Below are positions 46,906-57,646 of a stretch of DNA of 64,000 nucleotides, in pieces. Position 1 is the first letter of the stretch; each line of letters starts with the position of its first letter. The stretch lies in NCBI GenBank assembly GCA_002749535.1, contig MZZL01000409.1, positions 3,778,775-3,842,774 on the forward strand, written 5' to 3'. A program made the position numbers and the translations under genes. A model generated the notes under the pieces. It did not search any database, had not been told where the DNA came from, and was given only the letters and a program-made list of their open reading frames with translations. The stretch is from Apophysomyces variabilis. Taxonomy: Eukaryota > Mucoromycota > Mucoromycetes > Mucorales > Mucoraceae.

Positions 46906-48793
46906 TTATTCTTCTCTTTCATCTTCTTCGAAGAACTTTTCGGCGACGATGTACTGGTCGTTAGACTTGTAGAGTCGCTTGATACAGGCAATAGTAGATG
47001 GGATGGTCATGAACAACCAAGCAGCAATAGGCAGGGAAATGTAATCAAACACATTGCGCCAGGTTCTTGATTCAGATCGCACCTTACGGAAGAGTTCACG
47101 ATCGACGACGCGATGAAGACTCTCATAAATAGCCAGAGTACCGAACAGAGGGAATGGCAAGAAGACGGTGATGATTTTCACAATGTTCCACAAGGTTGCG
47201 TAAAACTCAGAGGTCAGGATAGGATTGTCAGCTGGGTCCACGATAAGGAACATCGGGTGCGGCGGGAAAAGGATGAACTGCATCAAAGGCACAGCGGCAA
47301 ACATGAGCCAGGCCGATGTGACAGGAATCATGTGGGCTTCAAGCACTTTTACGCAGCAGATAAGCTTGTCGATCCAAAAGGTGGGGGAGGCATACATCGA
47401 TGATTTCTTCGTCAGGCTCGGGGCGTTGAGGACCATGCCGTTCGCGTCAACCGACAAACTCCGAACGCCGAAGGCGTTACGCAAGGTATACGCAACGTCA
47501 GCCACACCGTTGTAATGTCGCTTCGCCTGTACATAACGGGCATGCAAGTTGGACATGTAGCCGCTAGCCTGGACATTGGTCAGATTAATCGGTACAAAAA
47601 TGGGAGCACATCGTGCAAGACCGTCTGTCTTGAAGAAGCACTTGAGCATCATATGCATATCTTCGCCCACCGCATCCTGATCGGTATCCCAGAATCCGAC
47701 ACGTTCAGCCAAAACCATACTGAGACTGTAGGTAGAACAAGGGAAGGCAATACCACGGCTGTTGCTCAGATTGGACATGACCATGGCAGACCAGGTGATA
47801 TCGGCCATACGGACAGCTGCTGGGACTTCGAAACTGTTACGCGAAAAGAAAATAGGTGGAGCAAACAGCAAGAAGTAGGGATCTTCAGCTTGCGTGAAGG
47901 ACTTCTCAACCTTTAAATAACAACAATACAAGTTTGAGTGTCCAACGTTCAAAAAAAAATACTGGACCAATCATGTTAACTCACCTCTTTCACGTAGAGT
48001 TCTGGGATAGACGAGTCAGAATCAGAAACAGTGAGGATGACCCTTCTCCTGTCGACGCCCCTCTGTACCATTTCTGAACAGCCAACTCTAGCAGCATAGC
48101 ACACGTTCGATCCCTTGCCACGAGCCTCTCCGGGAATATCAGCCGGATGAGCAGTGACGATGAAATGAAGGAAACTGTCCTTGAAATAGTTTGTCAGACT
48201 CTCAGCCTTGGTCTCATAGCCGACTTCCGAGGCTTCCATAGCCAGGATGATGACATAGTTGGTTTGTGCATTCCTACGTTCACAATCAATACAAAGGGAG
48301 AAAAAGGAGGGATGCTTTTTTTTTCTTACCTGTGGTTTGCCAATCTTTTGATGGTATCCCTCAGAAGTGCTTCCGGCTCCCCGTAGTTTGGCACAACAAA
48401 AGCATGAATGAAGTGAGAATCCTCGTAGAGTTTCAAGGTAGCTTCCATTTCTTCAAAGCGTTCATCATCGACAATACTAGCGTAACGTTCGCGTGTGGGA
48501 GTGGGTGATGGCGAGGCGGGACCTGATGAGGCTGCAGAAGGAGATAGCTTGTCTGCTGCATTGTTAGCGCGCTGAAGGGCATTCCAGTTGCGAATTGTCT
48601 TTTTAATGTTGGAGGCTGTAATCCAGAACTTGAAGACGTGGTTAATCTGAGTATAGAGGAAGCAAGTGAAGTACAAGATAAGGAAGACCAGGTAGATGCG
48701 TGGAATGAGCAATGGGCCTAAGGGTAAGAGTAGAATAGAGCCAATGGCTGCCATGGGAGCGACGAGCTCAAAAGGGTAGTTCAAGAGCATCAT
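46906..48793 (-). CDS. Family-2 membrane glycosyltransferase (chitin/hyaluronan synthase-like)
   Basis: Exons on the minus strand: 48793-48330, 48273-47985, 47910-46906, giving 585 aa. Two adjacent start codons (48793, 48790). N-terminal hydrophobic segments (AAIGSILLLPLGPLLIPRIY, VFLILYFTCFLY) precede a Ser/Pro linker. The GT-A core begins HAFVVPNYGEPEALLRDTI, then GKGSNVCYAARVG, the metal-binding run VSDSDSSIPELY and the acceptor-site GEDMHMMLKCFF. The spot of the processive QxxRW motif reads VQAKRHYN. C-terminal membrane helices follow (IPVTSAWLMFAAVPLMQFIL, LWNIVKIITVFLPFPLFGTL, YISLPIAAWLFMTIPSTIA), and an acidic tail. This is the layout of a polysaccharide synthase, but it lacks the chitin synthase signature, and the sugar is unknown. 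It may be non-processive. Confidence 0.85.
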
Positions 48794-51582
48794 GATGAGA
48801 AGTGATGTTTAAAGAGGCACCCAGCAATAAAGAGAACAATAGTATAAGCAAACTATAATAGTAATATATGGATAGTACTAGAAAAAGAAAAAGAGAGAGA
48901 GAGAGAGAGAGGAATAAGAGTAGAAAAGGGGAAAAAGGGAAAAAGGGAATTGAAACAAAAACGGGAAAGGCTCTCAATAAAGCAAAACAGAGAAAAGAAC
49001 GAAGCGTCAGTACCACTTTTCCCTTTTTATAGAGAGACTGAGAGAGAAAAAAAAAAAACCAAAACGCGGTGGCGGAAAAAGACTTGCCTTCTCTCTCTCT
49101 CAAAATGGTGTAACCTTTCTGTGACCACTTCAATTCTTATTGGCCAATCAATGCGTACAGTGGCAAATCCTTCAAATCAACCAACATCGGATGACGATTT
49201 TGGGGGGACAAAGGGGGAAAAAATTCTCTTGTGTGTCCTGAATTATATAACCCACCCAAAAAAAAAAGCCTTTTTCTTAATCAATACAAATAACAATGGA
49301 AATGAGAAGCAAAGAGAAAAAAAAGCATTACACTCTATATAACCTGAAAAGCAAGAGAGATCTTATCATGATGTCCTTTATTCATGTTTGAAGAAACGTG
49401 ACTTTTTTTATTTCATTTCATCCTCTGATTTCATCATCCTATGACCTCAATATGCCGAGGATGACCATCTCTATAGAATGGATACTTTTTTCTTTCTTAT
49501 TATCTATTACAGCCATCTCCCTGTCCATGGATAATTAAGTACCCAATCACAAGTAAATTGCATAAATAATGCCCAGCCTCATGGACAAAAAATAGTAATC
49601 TTATATAACTAGCTTGAAGGGTGCCTGTGTGCTGAGCTCTTTTTTAATATTCAATTAAGAAAAACATACATAGCGGTCTATCTACGCAGTCAGAACCTAA
49701 TAGGACATTGCTCAGCACCAATGTCCATAAATGGTCTGCACTGCTGAATGCTGGGGTACAAGCGCTTATACTTGCTGATTCCATGACATCCATTGCATGC
49801 TCACTTATCACCTTGGGAATCGTAATATATATATGTGTATAAATGGAAAACGTTATCATCCCTTTTTTGATCTATCACTATTCAGTCAGTTAAAAACATA
49901 AAGCGATGCAAACTGCGCATTGGCTGCACTAAATGCAGTACGTTGAATGTGATGTAGAAAATAAGTATCATTGATCATCTATCTCTCCATTTCACTCACT
50001 CGCTGTCTCTCTCTCCTCCTCGCTCTCTGTGCTGATCTAACCTTGTGCAACCACTGCACTGTTGCTCCGCGACCAAACAAACTTTGGTTATTTTTCATTG
50101 ATATGGGAATTGCCTTTTGATTTAATAGGTATATAGAAGGGCATTGGGATTCACTACATAAAATAGCTACAATCACTCCTTTTCTCGTTTCTCTTGGTTT
50201 TGGAATCGGTCCGAAATTGTCTTGGCTTGCTCGTTGCCAAGTGATTTGACCGGAGAATTTTTTTTCGGCAATAGTTTTATCGGCATACCCGGATCTCCCA
50301 GGCCCCAAGGTTCGAGTTAACGTGCAGTCGAGACAAATTTGCTGGATTCAGGATCCCCGACTACACTCTCTTCGACACCATATTGGGCCCTTAGCTTGAA
50401 ATTCATATAACCACTTTGTACAAAACGAGTCAGCTTGAAAGACCGTCCAAGATCTTTCCATATATTTGATTCAGATCGCTTCATCAGACAGCCAAACATG
50501 GCGCGCGCTCCAGTTACCCTGCATCTCTTTGTTCCTTAGGTCATGCACGAGAATCACACCATCTGCTCATCAAGCATAGCTAGAAGCAAAGTTTCTAACG
50601 CTGCAACACTTTGCAGACACTGATCATAGCCGTATCATTGATGTAGGTCTGGTCCAACCAATTTACAATACTATAAAGGGATCTTGGCATAAAGGGGATG
50701 CATGGGAGTGTTACCAATGAACTATGCCAAGACCATGACGGAATTTGAGTAGCGTATCCATCGTTATCCGAATCACGGATATGATAGTAATTCAAACCCA
50801 ATGAATATACGGTTGGGAAAATCAGCACCTAAAGGAAGTAGTATTTATGGAAACACTTTCCTTAAGTCGGGATGGATGGCATTTGAATATGATCCTTTCA
50901 TTCGTTGTTGATATTTGTCCTATAACTACCAAAATAAACCTTGAACGCTTCCAATTGGAACATTAAAGACATATGCGGATGTCACAATTCATTGGGTGTA
51001 TACCTGGCTTAGAACATGCCCATCCAATTAAGATAGGCTATACGGCATAAGTATCCAATATATCTTGTTCATCTACATAACCGAAGCTTCCTTTGCTCTT
51101 GCAATCACGTTCCTAGAAACGCTGTCTTGGAGTATCCGGTATTAAAAACCGATTGACAATAACATTTCCGAATGCTAATTGGATGGCACAGTATCAAAAT
51201 CCATAAAGCTCCTATGTGATCGTTGCTCTTTACACCCTGTAGCTGGCAGCACTTATTGTAAGAGCAACCTGATTGGCAATTGATCTATATTATGGTCAAA
51301 CTTTGCACTTTCAGCTTTCCTTCGCCGGCCATATAGCAATATCTTATACTCTAAACTCTGGGCTTGGCCATTGAACAAATTTGAATCATTAGTTATGCTA
51401 TCCTCTACAATAACGGACTTCTAGAATTCAACACAGTCATTGCCATGCGACATTCTCGGAGGGCACAGCACCGGAGGGAATTAAGTTAAGGAGACTCAAT
51501 TTCCGCACTGATGTACTAAAAAAAGCTGTTCAACCCCGGTTTTGTTTGCATTATTGGATTAAGTTAAGTTATTTGCTGAGCT
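48794..51582. other. Intergenic, 2.8 kb, mostly decayed sequence
   Basis: Next to 48793 a (GA)n tract (48890-48913 on the plus strand, CT on the minus strand) forms the leader of the glycosyltransferase gene. Minus-strand frames at 49979-50308, 50317-50499 and 50595-50828 follow each other and may be pieces of one decayed gene, but they share no recognised domain and I could not join them by introns. From 51000 to 51582 I see nothing. Confidence 0.35.
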
Positions 51583-52809
51583 ATAGTACTCTGCTTGGCG
51601 TCATCTGGTATTGCGGTCCTTCTACTTCCTGGTGGAAGGACATCTCACTCCCGTTTTAAGATCACACTGGATGTCGAAGAAAGCTCAATAACTGGTATCA
51701 AAGCTAACTCCCAGCTGGCTGACTTGACTCGTCATGCAGCTTTAATTATATGGGATGAGGTTACTATGCAGCATCGCTTTTCTTTTGAGGGCTTTGACAA
51801 AACTATGCGAGATATCTGCCAACGCGATAAGCTCTTTGGCGGTAAGGCAGTGATTCTTGGAGGAGACTTTGCCCAGATATCTCCTGTCGTCCGTGGCAAT
51901 AGATCTCAAACAGTTGAAGCATCATTGACCAGTTCGTATATTTGGCCTCAACTGCAGAAACTCAACCTTCGCATCAATATGCGCATTTGTTCAGCTTCAG
52001 ATACTGACAAGCAATTTGCAAAATGGGTTGGGACGTTGCCATACGACCCATCTTTATATGGCAACCTTCTTCTTCCGTCATACATCCGTTGTACTGAATC
52101 TGAGCAGGAACTGATTCAAAGCATATATCCGGCGGATGAGCTCATAAATGCCGATTCTTTGGAATTTTTCAAGGGAAAGGCTATTCTGGCCTCAACCAAT
52201 GAAAAGGTTGATGCTTTAAATGAAATAATGTTGTCCAGAATTGATGGTCAGCAGATTTCAGTTTTGTCCTCTGACTCTTGCGACGTCAACGAGGAAGAGA
52301 GTATTGATGAGATCGCCCAAGAGTCTCTTCGAAGCTTCAACACTCCGGGGCTTCCTCCTGCTCAGCTCAACTTGAAGGTTGGCGCACCTATCATCTTATT
52401 GCGCAATCTTTATCCGCGGGATGGCCTCTGTAATGGAACCCGTATGATTGTCCGAAGGGTTTCACAAAACCTTTTGACAGCGTCCATCATAGGATATCAG
52501 CACCATGGAAAAGTGGTTTCTATTCCCAAAATAGTTCTTTCTAGCAATGATGAGCTGCCGTTCATGCTCAAAAGGCGCCAATTTCCAGTCAGGCTTTCTT
52601 TCGCCATGACAGTTAACAAGTCCCAGGGCCAATCATTGTCCAGCATCGGTATTGATCTTCGTGAACCAGTATTTACTCATGGCCAACTTTATGTCGCAAT
52701 GTCCAGAGTTACCAGCAGTTCAGGGCTCACAGTGTTATTACCAGAAGGTTCTCGACGTATAACCAAAAACGTTGTATACCCAGAATTACTACTATCGCAT
52801 GCATCTTAA
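51583..52809 (+). pseudogene. 5'-truncated Helitron (RepHel/PIF1-like) helicase
   Basis: An open frame of about 409 codons without a real ATG at its start. It begins just after where the Walker A motif should be ([20 protein letters not shown]), then has [13 protein letters not shown] (motif II, DE), [20 protein letters not shown] (motif III), LNLRINMR (motif IV), [20 protein letters not shown], and [13 protein letters not shown] with [13 protein letters not shown] (motifs V and VI). This is the C-terminal helicase part of Helitron transposases. The N-terminal HUH endonuclease, zinc finger and ATP-binding motif I are missing, so it is a truncated fragment. It is followed 304 bases later by a Helitron 3' terminus in the same orientation, as expected for an element's right end. 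Confidence 0.85.
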
Positions 52810-53112
52810 CATTAGTATGATTATGTTGCAAATACCTTCTTATGCCTTTTATTCTTTACAGTCTTTATAGTTTTATCCTTATCTGTTTCTCTATATGTTC
52901 TATATATCCTACATCCTTCTTGATCCGTTTGATGCAGATTTTTTGTTATGTTTTATTATCTCTGACATATCTCAACTTACAACCGGTTCATGTATACGTC
53001 TCTCTCATCAATACGATTCATAGCAATCTTAAAATCTTTTTCTATTGTAAATATATACCATTAGTTAATGTTCCCAGAAAAGGAACTGCTAGAAACAACC
53101 AAGTTCATCTTC

Positions 53113-53163
53113 CAGCCGCGTGCGGCTGCAACCGAACGAGCGAAGCGAGTGGAGAAAGGCTAG
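53113..53163 (+). repeat. Helitron 3' terminus, copy 1
   Basis: Hairpin CAGCCGC-GT-GCGGCTG (53113-53128), a GC-rich palindromic tract (ACGAGCGAAGCGAGT), then terminal CTAG at 53160-53163 followed by TT. A short hairpin shortly before a CTRR end inserted before T is the hallmark of Helitron 3' ends. Confidence 0.8.
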
Positions 53164-54072
53164 TTAGTATACTGTATTTTCGAGTAATTTTTGCGCGCAA
53201 AAACGTTTTGCCGGTGGTACAACCAGTTTCCTGCAAGCTGGTTCGACCGTAGTACTCTTTAGTTGATATATAGAAGTCTTTAATTAGGAGAAAAGAGTAC
53301 GTCCAGCAATGAAGTAAAGGAATAGATTTGTTAGAGTTATTGTCTGACGCTTTCCAACAAGGCCCAAAGGGTCGAATTGCTCTCAGTAGCAATTTGGTAG
53401 GTGGGTGCAATCTTGATGTGTGGGTCAAGATAGTTGAGCTGCAATAAGTGGGTAGAAGAATATTAAAAAGAACAATTAAATAGGCATTGTGTAAACACTT
53501 CAGCAGTAGTGAGAAGGGTCAAGTGCTTTCCAAAGTGCAGTGAGTAGTTGAATATATTGTCTGATTGTCCTCCACCCGTTTTATATATGACGAAATTGCT
53601 CAATGATAAGATCCTTATATGGAGGACTATTGTTTGGTTCCTAGAAACATGTACCTTCAGTGAACACTCAATTTATCTCTGGTTCTCATATATTCTATTG
53701 CCAACAGGGATAACCATTCCTATGCTAACTTTGTCCTTCGCTTTGTATTTTTTAACGAAAGATCAAGGTCCAGAAGCTATGTTATACAAGGCAGATACCT
53801 AGACTTCAAACATTCATTCTGCTCTTCTTTTGCCTATCTGAAATCGTTGTCCACAAGCGATACTGGCTTATTTACGTTTTTATGTCTCCAGATCGTTTTT
53901 CGCGTTTTAAACTATTTATCTTACTTGGTGCATCTTTATTTCACAACACCATATCATATCAGTCACTTACGTACACCTCTTGAATATCTTACGTAAAATG
54001 AGGGCTTCATTTTTAGCAATATACTATGTTACCGTAAGCATATGCTAGAAGTCGCCAATAATCCATTCCCTG
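53164..54072. other. Sequence between two Helitron 3' ends
   Basis: About 910 bases with no supported gene. Given its right border, some or all of it may be a non-autonomous Helitron whose left end I could not locate. AT-rich, short frames only. Confidence 0.4.
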
Positions 54073-54123
54073 CAGCCGCACGCGGCTGTAACGGAGCGAG
54101 CGAAGCGAATGCAGAAGGACTAG
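54073..54123 (+). repeat. Helitron 3' terminus, copy 2
   Basis: Same layout and same 51-bp length as copy 1: hairpin CAGCCGC-AC-GCGGCTG, tract GCGAGCGAAGCGA, end CTAG at 54120-54123 followed by TT. The hairpin loop differs (AC instead of GT), so the two copies are related but not identical. Confidence 0.8.
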
Positions 54124-54265
54124 TTATTTTCATTATTTTTTATTTTGACTGTTTCACCGTTTCCTTGTCTTAGACGCATGTCAAAGCACGTTTGCCCTTT
54201 TTTTTTTATAATTTTCCAAGGAGGTATAGCCTTGCAACAAACTATCCGCTAAGATGTGCTGATCA

Positions 54266-56208
54266 TTATTTTTTCGATCGAATTTCAGTGGAAGTGGAGC
54301 ATCGGGGGATCATGATGGATGGCGATGGGTTGGGGTCAGGAACCAGGCACTTTTGCAACCAGGCCGAATCACTACTGGAGATTCCATCATCTGGTTCGTC
54401 TAACATAGCCAGGACATGGCTGACAATTTCCTTGGTGCTCCAAGCCAACACAAGGCAAGGCAAAACATGGTTTCCAAATGATATCACAGACGATGGGACA
54501 TGGAGGACCTTCGATCTAGTGATTCGACCACAATAACTGGTAGGAACATCATATCGCAATAAAAAGCACGACAGACCTATTGGGATACGTAAATAAACGA
54601 ATTCAATAATCCATTGCTGAACGCACTTACCTGCAGTGATGTAGCCCACAGTTTCCAGTCTGGTCAACTTGTCCTTGTTCAGTCCAGCATGACGGGCAAT
54701 GTCGTCATACATATCTTTCAAGGTCTTAGGCAACTTGATGCCACTCTCGATCATGGTTTTGCTGCAACCAACGCCACCGAAAGACCGGCCCGATTCACCA
54801 GCACCGTATTCATATGGTGTATCATGCTCAGTTGCTTGGGATCGAAGAATCAGGTCGCACTTGTGTCCGCGCTTTTTTGCTTTCAGGGGTTCAACACTGC
54901 CAAGAGACCTATCAAAGTTTTTTCTTGCTGCTGAGGCTTTACTGGAACCCTCACCTCTAGCAAAGATCGTCGTGAGTTCAGATTGTTACACGTATCGAGA
55001 TAACTTACCGAACAACTTCGATCTGCTCAAGACTGTCGTAGATGGTGTCGAAGAAGCGCCAAATATGCATATTATACCATTGTTCCAAATGAGGCCGTTG
55101 CAAGTCGTTTGATTCGTAGAGACGCACTAAATTGTAAACGGTATTTCGGACCCAGTCGAAATCACCATGGGTAGTGCTGTCATAGTGTTCATCCCAAGGT
55201 TGTTTTGTCAGGATCGCTAGACGCAGATCGGTGGTATTGTTTTTGTTGAACGAATTGATGTAATCGCGCAGCTGTTGAGGAATATCCGGGAATGCTTTGT
55301 TGCTTTTATCGTTAATTTCTTCTAATTCTGCTTGACTAAACACGTTGTGATGAATATACGACGTATCTGAGGGATCAATAATGAACGAATGGCATATGTG
55401 TTCAGTCGTGCATTTCATTCCAAAAGCATAAAGAGCGTCTTCCACTTTCTTTCCCGATTGCAAGGTCCATTTTTTCGAGTCATCCATGGACTGGAAAGTC
55501 TGCGTAAATTTTCTTTTTAAGGTGGCCATATCGTTGACAGCTGCAGCAAAAGATTTCTCATCAGACGGCATCTAGCGTTTTGCATTTCAGAATGACTGAA
55601 TGAATAATCGAGGATCTATATAATGCATCACTCACTTACGGTGTTTGGTTGCTTTGCGTGGCGCTGATCTGAGTTGTCGCTGATGTCGTCATTTGTGAAA
55701 GGTCTTTTGCTCCCAGACGAGGTGCTTGCCTATTTATAAAAGCATAAGTGTCAATAATCGCAACATACAGTACATCGGCTATCTTTTTACCTCAGTTCGC
55801 AGAATATTGTTGTTTTGGACGCCAACGACTTCACCGTAATTCTTATCAAACGAGATTGAGGCTCCCCTTTCTGGTGCCAGTCTTGTTCCAGCCTGAAGAG
55901 AGAGAAAGAGAGAGAGTTGTTCGAGTTTGTTCAATTGCTTTTCATCAATATGAATATAGGCTTACTTCAATATTATCCAGCATTTTGTTTACAAATCGGC
56001 TTATTCCAGGTTTCCTCTTTGCAAAGTCAAGCAGGTCGGTCTTAATGATTGTCACCAACTGATTACTGTTCAAGTCTCGATGTTTTCGTCTATAAATATC
56101 AAGAAGGTCCGCCAATTGCCAATCTTTTGGAGATATTTGATGCAAATAATCCTTGGCAAATCTTACCGTAGAAGAAGCTCTTGGTGATTTACTGTTCGCT
56201 TCAGTCAT
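54266..56208 (-). CDS. Uncharacterised lineage-expanded protein, possible nuclease fold
   Basis: Six exons on the minus strand: 56208-55966, 55892-55791, 55729-55640, 55571-55009, 54956-54631, 54576-54266, giving 544 aa with consistent phases. The N-terminal 145 residues are basic/Ser-rich with a helical block (KDYLHQISPKDWQLADLLDI). Residues 146-333 are helical (YINSFNKNNTTDLRLAI, WVRNTVYNLVRLYES, WRFFDTIYDSLEQ). The core starts RGEGSSKASAARKN (333-346), then KRGHKCDLILRS (Asp367), YEYGAGESG (Glu382, Glu387), KLPKTLKDMYDDI, and a strand-rich end with YDVPTSYCGRITRSKVLHVP. I associate this GE-S-AS-RKN / G-K-DLI / E-G-E order with large orphan families in Mucorales. The spacing resembles a PD-(D/E)xK-type core but the lysine is not obvious. 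It sits among transposons. Function unknown. Confidence 0.7.
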
Positions 56209-56511
56209 TTGTGCGATGCTTGACAGAGACGTTGAAACCCAAAAGCGAAAGGTTGGCAGTCAATGACCAAATTCGCAGTTGAAAGTCACATTTTTTCAGC
56301 CAATCAAAAAAGCGCTTGGCGTTGTCAGATTGGACTTGTTTTTTTGCGTTCGGTCATTTTCTGTTATTTGCGCAACAGCTTGGCTCTTATTTGATGCGTA
56401 TAGCAGCCGTCCTATGCTGTTAACACGTTTATCAAATGGTCCAATTGGTATGAAATTGATAGAGTATGCATTGGTTTAATTGCTTTTCTTTTGTTTATCT
56501 GATAGAGAATG

Positions 56512-57100
56512 GAGCCTGTCTGGCCAGTTCTTCAGCAAAGTTTTATGCTGTTCCCTCGATGCATTGCACCCTTGGTTGCCATCCTGATGTATGCTCTTCA
56601 TGATTGCTTGTCTCTCTTTTTATTTAATTGCTTGATGGAAACACAACGTGAAGTTTGTATGTCGTGGTATGCATCCTTGCCTATCTCCCTTTTGGCTATC
56701 ATAGCGCAATTGCGTGGTTTAGGTCAGGTGCTTTGCATTTGATGGCAAGAATCTCATTAAACGATGTATTTGGTATGGAACACAATGTCTGCGTTCATTA
56801 TGTAAACATTCTTTCTTAGTTTTCTTGATATCAAGCAAATATGTCGTTGGTGATGAGCCTGTCTGGCCAGTTCTTCAGCGAAGATTTTTGCTGTTCCCTC
56901 GATGCATTGCACCCTTGGTTGCCATCCTGATGTATGCTCTTCATGATTGCCATCTCTCTTTTTATTTCAATTGGTTGATGGAAACACAACATGAAGTTTG
57001 TATGTCGTGGTATGCATCCTTGCCTATCTCCTTTTTGGCTATCATAGCGCAATTGCGTGGTTTAGATCAGGTGCTTTGCATTTGATAGCAGAAAATCTCA
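56512..57100 (+). repeat. Tandem duplication, about 343 bp unit
   Basis: The block starting GAGCCTGTCTGGCCAGTTCT occurs at 56512 and again at 56855. About 245 bases per copy are nearly identical, including the end CAGGTGCTTTGCATTTGATG/A. The flanking spacers (before copy 1, between copies, after copy 2) share a weaker motif TTGGTAYGRAA, so the unit includes spacer. Each copy is open for about 77 codons in the same frame, but the product is not recognised and may be incidental. Confidence 0.8.
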
Positions 57101-57646
57101 TAGAATGACTGTCCTGGCCATGTTAGACTCATCAAGTGGTCAGCTTGGTACGAAACTAGACAAAATGTTTATGTGCGCTGTGTCATTTTTTTTTATTTTT
57201 AGTTGATTGGTAACCAACAGGTAGTGAATTGACGCATCTCTGTGGTCGATCCTCTGGCAACGTGACCCATGGTTCTTTGCTCGTCATCTGTTGTGATCTC
57301 CTTAGTCAATCAACAATACGTAAAACCTCGTTCGGCGACCAGCGTGTAAGCATCACATCCATCTCTGGAAACGTTGCCAACGTTCTGGAAAATAAGATAG
57401 TAAGAAACGCACCACTTTTTTCTGTTGTGATACGCCAGTACTTCTATCCTCTTTTGCGTCTGATCAGTTCTTGGTATTGCGTCGCTTTCTTTCTTTTGTT
57501 TCGACAATGCCCTCTAATTGACTCCTCCTCTGATTACTACACATCGATATCATACTCTTAAAAACGTCATATAAAATTGCTAGTTACTTACCTGATTGAT
57601 ACTTACGTGATTCACTATTGGCTTTTGATGAAATTGTTTGTGGCCA
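57101..57646. other. Spacer before the Tc1 element
   Basis: Only a 110-codon open frame (57229-57561) without recognisable features. I could not find a terminal inverted repeat here to pair with sequence beyond 58911. Confidence 0.35.

Noticed and set aside
50301..50340. tRNA-like GGTTCGA motif
   Set aside because: No acceptor stem, D-arm or anticodon arm can be formed around it.
53164..54072. Exact left end of a non-autonomous Helitron
   Set aside because: Helitron 5' ends are only TC plus weak motifs; without other copies I cannot place it.
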